A DNA stretch of 64,000 nucleotides from Azophilus sp965199705 (GTDB taxonomy: Bacteria; Pseudomonadota; Gammaproteobacteria; Pseudomonadales; Azotimanducaceae), in the NCBI GenBank assembly GCA_965199705.1, contig OZ241359.1:1364001-1428000 (forward strand). Reading direction: 5' to 3'. The translations under genes and the position numbers were made by a program. Position 1 is the first letter of the stretch, and each line of letters begins with the position of its first letter. Of the stretch, positions 20,275 through 28,219 are shown one piece after another. Below the pieces are notes generated by a model. The model searched no databases, was not told where the DNA came from, and was given only the letters and a program-made list of their open reading frames with translations.

Positions 20275-20645
20275 AGCCAGAGCGCCAGAAGCGCCGTGCC
20301 AACCGCGGCGCCGGCAAAGGTGAACCAGGCGCCAGCGCGTGCGGCGGCCATGCTGTCGCCGATATGCAGGTCCAGCAGCAGATGCTTGACGCCGGCGATG
20401 AAGTGATAGCAAAGGATTGCCAGCACGCCGAGCAGGACCAGCTTGGCCATCGGCAGGGTGAGGATTGCCCGCGCCCTGTCGAATCCCGCCGGCGATTCGA
20501 CCGCCAGGTTCAGAAGCCAGAGCAGCCAGGCAATGCCGGCTACGAGCAAGACACCGGATATCCGGTGCGCGATGGACGCCATGGCGGTTACCGGCCAACT
20601 GAATCGAGTGGGCGACAATGACAGGAATACGGGGCGTTCTGACAT
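20268..20645 (-). CDS. sdhC: Succinate dehydrogenase cytochrome b556 subunit
   Basis: The protein is 125 aa and starts MSERPVFLSLSPTRFSW. The segment SIAHRISGVLLV is the SdhC signature, and CYHFIAGVKHLLLD in the second helix holds the haem-ligand His. Three membrane helices are visible. It is the first gene of the sdhCDAB-sucAB-lpdA-sucCD-hemE run, so the promoter for the cluster should lie in the 90 bp upstream, shared with the divergent phosphatase gene. The ATG was preferred over a long open extension that runs antisense to that gene. Confidence 0.93.
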   Translation of the reverse strand: MSERPVFLSLSPTRFSWPVTAMASIAHRISGVLLVAGIAWLLWLLNLAVESPAGFDRARAILTLPMAKLVLLGVLAILCYHFIAGVKHLLLDLHIGDSMAAARAGAWFTFAGAAVGTALLALWLW

Positions 20646-20716
20646 GGGGCAAGAGCCTGGTGGTAAATGCCGGACGCGGGCCTTGTGCTTGTAGCAGCGC
20701 CGGGCGAGTTTGGAAG

Positions 20717-20722
20717 ATAATA
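20717..20722 (-). promoter_or_regulatory. sdhC: Possible -10 element for the sdh/suc cluster
   Basis: On the minus strand the hexamer TATTAT lies about 72 bp upstream of the sdhC ATG, in the 90-bp divergent gap. The matching -35 region (TGCGCC) is poor, so this would need an activator or be wrong. On the plus strand the overlapping GATAAT (20716-20721) could serve the phosphatase gene. Confidence 0.25.
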
Positions 20723-20735
20723 GCCACTCCGCTCC

Positions 20736-21503
20736 ATGTGGCGCAATCCCGGCCTGATGAATCCACCCCGATACCGGCTGCCCAACCGGCAGCGTGTATA
20801 TCTCATGCGCCACGCCGAAGCAGCCTACGTCCGTGAAGACGGATCCGTGACGGACGATGAGCGTTCGGTCAATCTGACGCCTCAGGGACGCCAGCAGGCG
20901 CGCAAGCAGGCCGCGCTGCTGGCCAGTATCCCGCTGGACCGGGCGGTGTGCTCCGGCCTGCCACGCACCCGCGAGACCGCTGCCCTGGTACTGGCGGGAC
21001 GCACGTCGCCGACGCTGGAAGTGATTTCCGAGCTGCAGGAGGTGCGCCCTGGCGCGCGTTATCAGTATGTGAATTCGACCGATTCCGATGCCTGGCTGGC
21101 GCAGGTCGCCAATCCCTGGGCGATGGCGGTCGAGCCGGGCAGCCGCTTTCTCGGCGGTGAGCGATTCGAGCACTTTGACGCCAGGGTGCGTACCGCCTTT
21201 GACGCGCTGATGGCCGCCAAGGGCTGGCGGCATCTGCTGCTGGTCCTGCACGGGGCGGTCAATCGGTCGATTCTCAATCACGTGCTGCGGCTGCCGTGGC
21301 AGGCGCAAGCGAGCATCGAACAGGACAATGCCTGCCTCAACATCATCGACGTGGACAAGGACCCGGCGGGCGCCGTCAACCGTTATCTGCTGCGGGCCGT
21401 GAATGTAACGGGTTATGACCTCAACAAGTCCGGCATGTGGTTGACCACCATGGAACAGGTTGCCGAGCAGCTAAGCGCCTCGTGGGAGCCGGGCTCGGAT
21501 TGA
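20736..21503 (+). CDS. Histidine phosphatase family protein
   Basis: The protein is 255 aa. It has the phosphohistidine motif in VYLMRHAEA (His 26), the second Arg in CSGLPRTRETAALV, the acid/base Glu in ELQEVRPG, and a late LVLHGAVNRS His motif. These mark the phosphoglycerate-mutase-like histidine phosphatases. The substrate cannot be read from the sequence; a general phosphatase is more likely than a glycolytic mutase. The ATG at 20736 or the one at 20757 could be the start; neither has a good ribosome-binding site. It is divergent from sdhC. Confidence 0.85.
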   Translation: MWRNPGLMNPPRYRLPNRQRVYLMRHAEAAYVREDGSVTDDERSVNLTPQGRQQARKQAALLASIPLDRAVCSGLPRTRETAALVLAGRTSPTLEVISELQEVRPGARYQYVNSTDSDAWLAQVANPWAMAVEPGSRFLGGERFEHFDARVRTAFDALMAAKGWRHLLLVLHGAVNRSILNHVLRLPWQAQASIEQDNACLNIIDVDKDPAGAVNRYLLRAVNVTGYDLNKSGMWLTTMEQVAEQLSASWEPGSD

Positions 21504-21529
21504 TGCTGCCGCAGCCGGGGAAAGCCCGA

Positions 21530-21547
21530 GCCCGGCTTGCGCCGGGC
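21530..21547 (+). terminator. GC-rich hairpin after the phosphatase gene
   Basis: A perfect 7-bp stem (GCCCGGC / GCCGGGC) with a TTGC loop begins 27 bp after the phosphatase stop codon. There is no T-run after it, so it may be a terminator that needs Rho or simply an mRNA-stabilising hairpin. Confidence 0.4.
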
Positions 21548-21718
21548 CCCGGCCGGAAGGACTTCAGACTGCAAAGCCCTTACTGTCAGATAGATCCACG
21601 ATCACCTCCTTGTTTGTCCGCCCGAGAAGCCGTGCATGGTGCGCGAATGCAGGCATGATGACAAGCGGTCAGGAGCGGATACGGCGGCGGCAGGTTGCTT
21701 GCGTGCGGTTCTGTCCAC

Positions 21719-21748
21719 CTCACCGCAGGTTCAATCCGTCTCACCGCA
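21719..21748 (+). promoter_or_regulatory. Candidate LytTR response-regulator binding site (9-bp direct repeats, 12-bp spacer)
   Basis: CTCACCGCA occurs at 21719-21727 and again at 21740-21748, separated by exactly 12 bp, so the copies are 21 bp apart (two helical turns). Read on the other strand (TGCGGTGAG) each copy fits 7 of 9 positions of the general LytTR consensus as I remember it. LytTR regulators bind paired direct repeats with this geometry. A LytTR regulator is encoded at 38168-38989, at the far end of the same locus. Confidence 0.5.
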
Positions 21749-21830
21749 ATCGGTTAGAGCGAGCCTTGCATCTGTGGGAGTATTGGGGTTCGCAGGTTTC
21801 ATGTGACGCCGCTGACGGGGGACGCCAATC

Positions 21831-24788
21831 ATGCCAAGCACACCACATGTCAAACATCCGATCGCCAGCGCGGTATCGCTGGTGCTCGGCACGGCCGCGA
21901 CGCTACCGGTGTATGCCCAGGATGAGCCGCAGGGCGAGTCCCGGGCCGGGGCCGAGCAGGTCATCGAGGAAGTAGTGGTCACCGGCATTCGCTCCAGTCT
22001 GAGGCGTTCGATGGAGGTCAAGCGCGATTCCTACGGCGTGGTTGACGCGATCACTGCGGAGGATATCGGCAAGTTCCCCGACACCAATCTGGCCGAATCC
22101 CTGCAACGCATCACCGGCGTGGCGATCGACCGGCAACGCGGCGAAGGCGCCGAAGTCACGGTGCGCGGTTTTGGCGGTGGCTTCAATCTGATTACCCTCA
22201 ACGGTCGGCAGATGCCGACGCACAATGGCACGGGCCGCTCCTTCGACTTCGCCGACATCGCCTCCGACGCCGTGTCCGGCGTGCAGGTCTATAAGACGGG
22301 GCGCGCCAGCGTGCCCACCGGCGGCATCGGCGCGACGATCAACGTGACTACCCAGAGGCCGCTGGACCAGCCGGGCCTCAACCTGAGCTTCGGCGGCAAG
22401 GCGATCCACGACACATCGGTGTATGACGGCGATGAATTCACGCCCGAAGTGTCTGGCCTGGTCAGCCATACCTTCTTCGACGACACAGTTGGCATTCTCG
22501 TCAACGGCAACTATTCGGAGCGCCATTCGGGCCAGGCCTTCGGCTCCAACTCAGCCTGGATCGAACGCGATGGCGCCGCCATACCGGACAACGGCCAGCA
22601 GACCAACCCGCCCGCCGAGGGCGACATCGTCGGCCTGCCGCAGCAGATGATCTACCAGACCGACGAGTTTGATCGCAGCCGCATCAACGGCCAGGTCGCG
22701 CTGCAGTGGCGCCCGGTCGAGTCGCTGACCGCAACCCTGGACTACACCTACGCCGAGTTCGAGCTCGATCACCGCTTCAACAACATGTCGGTATGGTTCA
22801 GCCCCACCGGCCAGTCGGGCGCCTGGACGGCGGAGGGCCCGGTGGTGTCGCCCATGCTATACAGCGAATCGAACAACCAGCCGGACCTGCCCATGGGCGC
22901 TGGCATCGACGCTTCCCGGAATGAGCGGGAATCGATCGGGGTGAACCTGGAGTGGGATCCGCGCCACAATCTGACGCTGAAGCTGGACTACCACGACTCC
23001 ACTGCCGAACGCTCTCCCAACAGCCCCTATGGCAGCAATGCAGTCATCACCATCGCCAGCTTTGAACGGCAGTCGGCGAGCGTGGACTACTCGCGCGATC
23101 TGCCGGTCACCTCCATCGTTACCAACGATCCGTTGAGCCCGGACGACATGCAGGTCACTGGCAGTGTGTTCACCAACAACTGGGCGACGATGGACATTGA
23201 GCAGATGCAGTTCAGTGGCCAGTTCCGCTTCAACGAAGAGCGCAGCGCCATCGACTTTGGCGTGGCGCTGACCGAGCTCGACAATTTCGAGTCAAGCAGC
23301 AACGTCCAGCGCAACACCTGGGGGCAGAACCAGGCGTCGGCCTATGGCACGATTGCGGACCTGCTGACGCCCGCTTCGCTGCGCGATGTGTACGACGAAA
23401 TCGACGGTGGCGACGGCGCCGTCAACAACTACTTCCTGTTCGACATGGCCGAGGTGGCGGCGCGCGCCGAATACCTGCAATCGCTGCCATCAAGCAATCC
23501 GCTGCATCTGCGGGCGGCGCCCGACGCACTGGGCGACTGCGGCACCGGCTTTTGCGCCGACAGCAACCCCGGTTTCGGCAATCAGCTCAGTGAGGAGACC
23601 ATCTCCTACTTCATCGAGTTCACCCACATGGGTGAATTGGGGGCCATGCCCTACAACCTGCGCGTCGGCCTGCGCCACGAGCAGACCGATGTAACAGCGA
23701 GCGCCGAGAGCGAGACCTACTCGGCCATCGTCTGGGCAGCTCCGAACGAGTTTACTGCGGTGGTGGATTCCGACACTACGGCGTCAGGCCTTGAGGACGA
23801 CTATGACGCCACCTTGCCGATGTTCAATCTGGATCTGGAACTGACCGAAGAAATCACGCTGCGCGCGGCCTACAGCAAGACCATCGCCCGCTCGAGCTTC
23901 CAGGATCTGCGCGGCACGCTCGATACGCCGGACATCCTGCGCGTTGACCGCGGCATCCACACCGCAAACGCCACGCTCGGCAATCCGGGCTTGCAGCCGC
24001 ACGAATCGGACAACATCGACCTGTCCGTGGAGTGGTACTACGGCGACGCCAGCTACGTGTCGGCAGGCTGGTTCGACAAGTCGGTGGACAACTTTGTTAC
24101 CGATACCGAAGTGGAGGACTTGATCCTGTTCGAGAATCTGGCGCACCCGGCCCTTGGGCCGCTTTATACGGCAGCGGTTGACGCTCTTGGGCCGACCGCG
24201 GGCAACGCCGATCTGTGGCGTTACATTCTCGACACCTTTCCCAATGAACCCGGCGTTGATGCGGTGGCGCAAACCATTACCGGCGTGCCCGGGCGTGACG
24301 CGCCGGCGTTCTACGATGTCGATTCCAAGATCAATTCGGAAGACCAGGCCAACATCAACGGTTGGGAACTGACCTGGCAGCACGAGTTTGGCGACACCGG
24401 CTTCGGTTTCATCGCCAACGCGACCTTTGTTGACGGCGACGCCGAGTTCGACAACAACTCCATGCAGCCACAGTTTGCCCTGCCGGGCCTCAGCGACACC
24501 CGCAACCTGATCGTTTACTACGACAAGCATGGTTTGCAGGTGCGGATTGCGTACAACTGGCGCGACGCCTTCTTCACTGGCGGCACCACCCAGCCGAGCT
24601 ATACCGAAACGTATGAGCAGTGGGACATCAACGCCAGCTACGAGGTGATCGACGGCCTGACGGTGTTTGTCGAGGCCATCAACGTAACGGATGAGATCAA
24701 CCGCACGCACGCGCGCAGCTCGTACCAGATCTACTACGTCGGCCAGACCGGCCCGCGCTACCAGGGCGGTTTCCGCTACAACTTCTGA
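21831..24788 (+). CDS. TonB-dependent outer-membrane receptor (carbohydrate type)
   Basis: The protein is 985 aa. It has a signal peptide (to about VYAQ, residue 30), a TonB-box-like segment EEVVVTGIRSSLRRS, a plug domain (ITAEDIGKFPDTNLAESLQR) and a 22-strand barrel ending in GGFRYNF, with an aromatic C-terminal residue as in outer-membrane barrels. The IGKFPDTNLAESLQRI sequence marks the Caulobacter-type receptor family linked to oligosaccharide uptake. It opens a run with halogenase homologues, SapC and cupin genes, a pattern repeated in marine polysaccharide loci. Beta-glucan oligosaccharide is the likely ligand, judging from the GH16 and GH3 neighbours. Confidence 0.92.
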   Translation: MPSTPHVKHPIASAVSLVLGTAATLPVYAQDEPQGESRAGAEQVIEEVVVTGIRSSLRRSMEVKRDSYGVVDAITAEDIGKFPDTNLAESLQRITGVAIDRQRGEGAEVTVRGFGGGFNLITLNGRQMPTHNGTGRSFDFADIASDAVSGVQVYKTGRASVPTGGIGATINVTTQRPLDQPGLNLSFGGKAIHDTSVYDGDEFTPEVSGLVSHTFFDDTVGILVNGNYSERHSGQAFGSNSAWIERDGAAIPDNGQQTNPPAEGDIVGLPQQMIYQTDEFDRSRINGQVALQWRPVESLTATLDYTYAEFELDHRFNNMSVWFSPTGQSGAWTAEGPVVSPMLYSESNNQPDLPMGAGIDASRNERESIGVNLEWDPRHNLTLKLDYHDSTAERSPNSPYGSNAVITIASFERQSASVDYSRDLPVTSIVTNDPLSPDDMQVTGSVFTNNWATMDIEQMQFSGQFRFNEERSAIDFGVALTELDNFESSSNVQRNTWGQNQASAYGTIADLLTPASLRDVYDEIDGGDGAVNNYFLFDMAEVAARAEYLQSLPSSNPLHLRAAPDALGDCGTGFCADSNPGFGNQLSEETISYFIEFTHMGELGAMPYNLRVGLRHEQTDVTASAESETYSAIVWAAPNEFTAVVDSDTTASGLEDDYDATLPMFNLDLELTEEITLRAAYSKTIARSSFQDLRGTLDTPDILRVDRGIHTANATLGNPGLQPHESDNIDLSVEWYYGDASYVSAGWFDKSVDNFVTDTEVEDLILFENLAHPALGPLYTAAVDALGPTAGNADLWRYILDTFPNEPGVDAVAQTITGVPGRDAPAFYDVDSKINSEDQANINGWELTWQHEFGDTGFGFIANATFVDGDAEFDNNSMQPQFALPGLSDTRNLIVYYDKHGLQVRIAYNWRDAFFTGGTTQPSYTETYEQWDINASYEVIDGLTVFVEAINVTDEINRTHARSSYQIYYVGQTGPRYQGGFRYNF

Positions 24789-24914
24789 TCCGGGGGGCTG
24801 CGCCAGAGGCGCCTGACCCGGCGTCTGATCGCCTCCCTGTCCGCACCCGGCTACACTGCCTCCGGGAGAGGGCGCGTGCGCTCGCCCCGCCTGGCGTCGT
24901 GATGGTGAGGAACA

Positions 24915-26456
24915 ATGCAAGCAGTTGAGCGCGTCGTCATTGTCGGCGGTGGCAGCGCCGGCTGGCTGACTGCGGCCAGCCTGGCGGCGGAATACCGCCA
25001 GGAGCCGGGCGGCGTTGTCGTCACCCTGGTGGAATCAGACCTCACCGGGCCCATCGGGGTGGGCGAGGGCACCTGGCCCTCGATGCGCACCACCCTGCAA
25101 AAGATCGGCATCTACGAGGCGGATTTCGTGCGCGACTGCGACGCCTCCTTCAAGCAAGGATCAAGGTTCGTCGGCTGGCTACACGGCGGGGAGGAGTTCT
25201 ACTACCATCCCTTCACGCTGCCCGAACAGTATCAAACGCTGAATCTGGCCGACTATTGGCGCACCGACCAGTCCGGGCTGGCGTTCGCGCAGGCGGTGAC
25301 GCCGCAGTTCGATGTGTGCGAGGCGCAGCGGGCGCCGCGCCAGGCGGCCATGCCAGACTACGCCGGCGCCCTGAATTACGGCTACCATCTGGATGCCCTG
25401 AAGTTTGCCGAGTTGTTGCGCCGCCATGCGGTAGAGAAGCTGGGTGTGCGGCATGTGATCGACCATGTGACCGGCGTGGTCGGTGACCCGGACGAGGATG
25501 TGCGCGCCATCGTCACCCGGCGCCACGGCGCCATTGCCGGCGACCTGTTCGTGGATTGCAGTGGCATGGGCAGCCTGTTGCTGGGTGGTCACTACAGCGT
25601 GCCGCTTGTCGATATGAGTCACATTCTGTTCAACGACAGTGCGCTGGCGGTGCAGACGCCTTATGCCGAGCCGTCGGCGCCGATCGCTTCGACCACCGCA
25701 GGCATCGCGCTGTCGGCGGGCTGGAGTTGGGAAATCGGCCTGCCCACCCGCAAGGGCGCCGGCTATGTCTGGTCCAGCCGCCACCTTGACGAAGCGCGCG
25801 CACGGTCGGAGTTTCTGAACCTGCTGGAACAGCGCAATCCGGGTATCCCGGCGCGCGACCTGGCGCTGCGGCTGATCCAATTCCGCCCTGGCTACCGGCA
25901 GACGTTCTGGCGCCGCAACTGCGTTGCCATCGGCCTGTCGGCTGGCTTTGTCGAGCCGTTGGAAGCCTCGGCGCTGGTTCTGGTGGAATTGTCGGCGCGC
26001 TTTCTGGTCGAGCAGATGCCGGCCAACCGGGCGGTCATGGATGCGGTCGCCGCGCGCTTCAACGACAAGTTCCAGCATCGCTGGCAGCAGGTAGTGTCCT
26101 TTCTCAAGCTGCACTATGCGCTCTCGCGCCGCGATGACACGGCCTACTGGCGGGACAACCGCGACCAGGCCAGCATTCCGGCAGAGTTGGCGCAGCAACT
26201 TGAGTTGTGGCGGCGTCACCCCCCGTGGTACCGAGACGAGACCCACGCTGACGACCTGTTCCCTTCTGCGAGCTACCAGTATGTTCTGTACGGCATGCAG
26301 CATCCGACGGCAGAGCACTGGCGGCGGCGACGCCATGCCGCGGCTGAGCAGGCGCGGGCCGCAACAGCGTTTGGCGGCGCCCGTCGCAAGGCGAAGCAGT
26401 ACCTGGCGCATCTCCCCGGCAATCGGGAACTGATTCGGCAGATGTGTACACTGTAG
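24915..26456 (+). CDS. Tryptophan halogenase family flavoprotein, first copy (divergent active site)
   Basis: The protein is 513 aa. It has the FAD motif VIVGGGSAGWLTAASLAA and a Lys at residue 80 (DASFKQGSRF), which aligns with the catalytic Lys of PrnA/RebH. The Glu of the halide site is present (E350 in GFVEPLEAS), but the following residue is Ala instead of Ser. The family WxWxIP motif reads WSWEIGLP, with an extra Gly. Family members oxidise chloride or bromide to halogenate aromatics; the substrate here is unknown and activity is uncertain. The ATG has a GAGGAA site upstream. It precedes sapC by 22 bp. Confidence 0.85.
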   Translation: MQAVERVVIVGGGSAGWLTAASLAAEYRQEPGGVVVTLVESDLTGPIGVGEGTWPSMRTTLQKIGIYEADFVRDCDASFKQGSRFVGWLHGGEEFYYHPFTLPEQYQTLNLADYWRTDQSGLAFAQAVTPQFDVCEAQRAPRQAAMPDYAGALNYGYHLDALKFAELLRRHAVEKLGVRHVIDHVTGVVGDPDEDVRAIVTRRHGAIAGDLFVDCSGMGSLLLGGHYSVPLVDMSHILFNDSALAVQTPYAEPSAPIASTTAGIALSAGWSWEIGLPTRKGAGYVWSSRHLDEARARSEFLNLLEQRNPGIPARDLALRLIQFRPGYRQTFWRRNCVAIGLSAGFVEPLEASALVLVELSARFLVEQMPANRAVMDAVAARFNDKFQHRWQQVVSFLKLHYALSRRDDTAYWRDNRDQASIPAELAQQLELWRRHPPWYRDETHADDLFPSASYQYVLYGMQHPTAEHWRRRRHAAAEQARAATAFGGARRKAKQYLAHLPGNRELIRQMCTL

Positions 26457-26478
26457 CGGGCCGCGCACAATACCTGTC

Positions 26479-27198
26479 ATGGCGAACTATCAGAAACTGA
26501 ACAACATTGACCACGCCGGCCTGCGGGTGGTCACGGAGCGCGGCGCGCGCTTTGGCGACGATGTCATGTTCTGCATGACCTTTCCGTTCGAGATGCGCAG
26601 CCTGCAAGCCTGCTACCCACTGCTCATGCATCGCGACCCGGAAGGCGGCGCTCTGTACCCGGTGGCGATGTTTGGCTTCGAGACCGGCGAAAACCTGTTT
26701 CTGGATGGATCAGTCTGGGACGCGCGGCACATACCGCTGATGATCCGGCGCCCGCCTTTCCTGATCGGGTTTCAGAAGGCGAGCCCTGCCGCGCCCCGCG
26801 AGCGGGTGGTAACCATCGACGTGGACCATCCTCGAATCAGTGATCAGGAGGGACGCCCGCTGTTCCTGCCGCACGGCGGCAACACTGATTTTCTCGAGGA
26901 GGTCGCCAACCAGCTGGAGGCCATTCACCAGGGGCAGGCGCAGAATCGGCAGTTCGTGGACCTGCTGCTGAAGCACGGGCTGATCACCGAAATGACGCTG
27001 GACATTACCCTGGCTGACGCCTCGCGCCACCAGCTGCAAGGCATGCACATGGTTGACGACGAGAAAATCCAGACGCTCGACGCCGCTGCGCTGGACGACC
27101 TCAACCGAGGCAGCGCGCTGCTGCCGGCCTGCATGATGGTCGCCTCGATGGGGCAGCTGGGCGGCCTGATCGCGCGTCGTAACGCCCGGCTCCGATGA
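26479..27198 (+). CDS. SapC family protein
   Basis: The protein is 239 aa with the family start pattern (MANYQKLNNIDHAGLRV, then FPFEMRSLQACYPLLM and GFETGENLFLD). SapC was first described near the S-layer secretion genes of Campylobacter, but proteins like this recur beside TonB-dependent receptors and tryptophan-halogenase-like genes in polysaccharide loci of Proteobacteria. No signal peptide or membrane segment is evident. Its biochemical role is unknown. It lies between the first halogenase gene and the cupin gene with short gaps (22 and 7 bp). Confidence 0.88.
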   Translation: MANYQKLNNIDHAGLRVVTERGARFGDDVMFCMTFPFEMRSLQACYPLLMHRDPEGGALYPVAMFGFETGENLFLDGSVWDARHIPLMIRRPPFLIGFQKASPAAPRERVVTIDVDHPRISDQEGRPLFLPHGGNTDFLEEVANQLEAIHQGQAQNRQFVDLLLKHGLITEMTLDITLADASRHQLQGMHMVDDEKIQTLDAAALDDLNRGSALLPACMMVASMGQLGGLIARRNARLR

Positions 27199-27205
27199 AG
27201 GCGCA

Positions 27206-28219
27206 ATGCACGCGGCCATGCAGGCGATAGAGGAGCGGGCCGATGTCGCGCTGGCCGACGCCGCAGAGCTGCTGGCCGGGCGCGAGCAGCCGCTGCTGTT
27301 GCGCGGCCTGGTAGCAGACTGGCCACTGGTGCGGCTGGCGAACGAGTCCACCGAGGCGGCGCTCGATCACATCGCCGGATTCTATCGCGGCAGGCCAGTG
27401 TCGCTGTTCCTGGGCGAGACAGCCATCGACGGTCGCTTTTTCTACAACGAGGATCTGACCGGGTTCAATTTCATGCAGATGGAGGCCAATCTGGCGGACG
27501 TGCTGCGCAAGCTGCGAGAGGTTCGCGAGCAGGTTGACGCGCCCTGCCTTTATGTCGGCTCCACCGCCGTGGACCAGTGGCTGCCTGGCTTCGTGGCCTG
27601 CAATCCAACGCCAGTCGAGTCGCTGGCGCCGCTGGTCAGCATCTGGCTGGGCAACCGCAGCCGCGTTGCCGCCCACTTTGACTTCCCGGACAACCTGGCC
27701 TGCTGCGCCATCGGGCAGCGCCGGTTCACCCTGTTCCCGCCGGAGCAGATCGCCAACCTGTACATCGGCCCCCTGGATCTCACGCCGGCCGGGCAGCCGA
27801 TCAGCCTGGTGGACTTTCATCGGCCCGACTTCGCGTGTTTTCCGCGTTTCCGCCTTGCGCTGGAGGCTGCGCAGACGGCCGAGCTGGCGCCCGGCGACGC
27901 CTTGTTCATACCGGGCATGTGGTGGCATCACGTGGAGGGTCTGGCGGCGATCAACGCGCTGGTGAACTGTTGGTGGAGCGTCACGCCCGAGTACATGGGT
28001 TCACCGGCTGATGCGCTGACCCATGCCTTGTTGGCGGTCAAGTCGCTGCCAGCGGCCCAGCGCCGGGCCTGGCGCAGCCACTTCGATCACTATGTGTTCG
28101 ATCCGCCGGAAGACGCCGGCGCGCACATTCCCGCGTCGGCGCTTGGGCGGCTTGGCAAGGTTGATGACCTGTCGGCCCGGCGCCTGCGCGCCGAACTGCT
28201 CAACAAGCTCCGGCAATGA
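27206..28219 (+). CDS. Cupin-like (JmjC-type, cupin_8) domain protein
   Basis: The protein is 337 aa. The double-stranded beta-helix contains a probable metal site HFDFPDN (HxD) with a later His in IPGMWWHHVEGL, as in iron/2-oxoglutarate-dependent hydroxylases of the cupin_8 group. The N-terminal part (LLLRGLVADWPLV) is also typical. Such proteins hydroxylate protein or small-molecule side chains; the substrate here is unknown. Its stop overlaps the start of the second halogenase gene by 4 bp, so the two are translationally coupled. Confidence 0.87.
   Translation: MHAAMQAIEERADVALADAAELLAGREQPLLLRGLVADWPLVRLANESTEAALDHIAGFYRGRPVSLFLGETAIDGRFFYNEDLTGFNFMQMEANLADVLRKLREVREQVDAPCLYVGSTAVDQWLPGFVACNPTPVESLAPLVSIWLGNRSRVAAHFDFPDNLACCAIGQRRFTLFPPEQIANLYIGPLDLTPAGQPISLVDFHRPDFACFPRFRLALEAAQTAELAPGDALFIPGMWWHHVEGLAAINALVNCWWSVTPEYMGSPADALTHALLAVKSLPAAQRRAWRSHFDHYVFDPPEDAGAHIPASALGRLGKVDDLSARRLRAELLNKLRQ

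Larger units (their letters stand above)
21504..21830 (+). other. 327-bp intergenic region upstream of the TonB-dependent receptor
   Basis: No gene was found here. The region holds a GC-rich hairpin just after the phosphatase gene (21530-21547) and, further on, two perfect 9-bp direct repeats (21719-21748) described separately. About 80 bp separate the second repeat from the receptor ATG. No convincing sigma-70 promoter was recognised. Confidence 0.7.

Noticed and set aside
19900..20766. Single long gene (288 codons) in place of sdhD
   Set aside because: The upstream two-thirds are sdhC read in another frame; only the last 124 residues look like SdhD.
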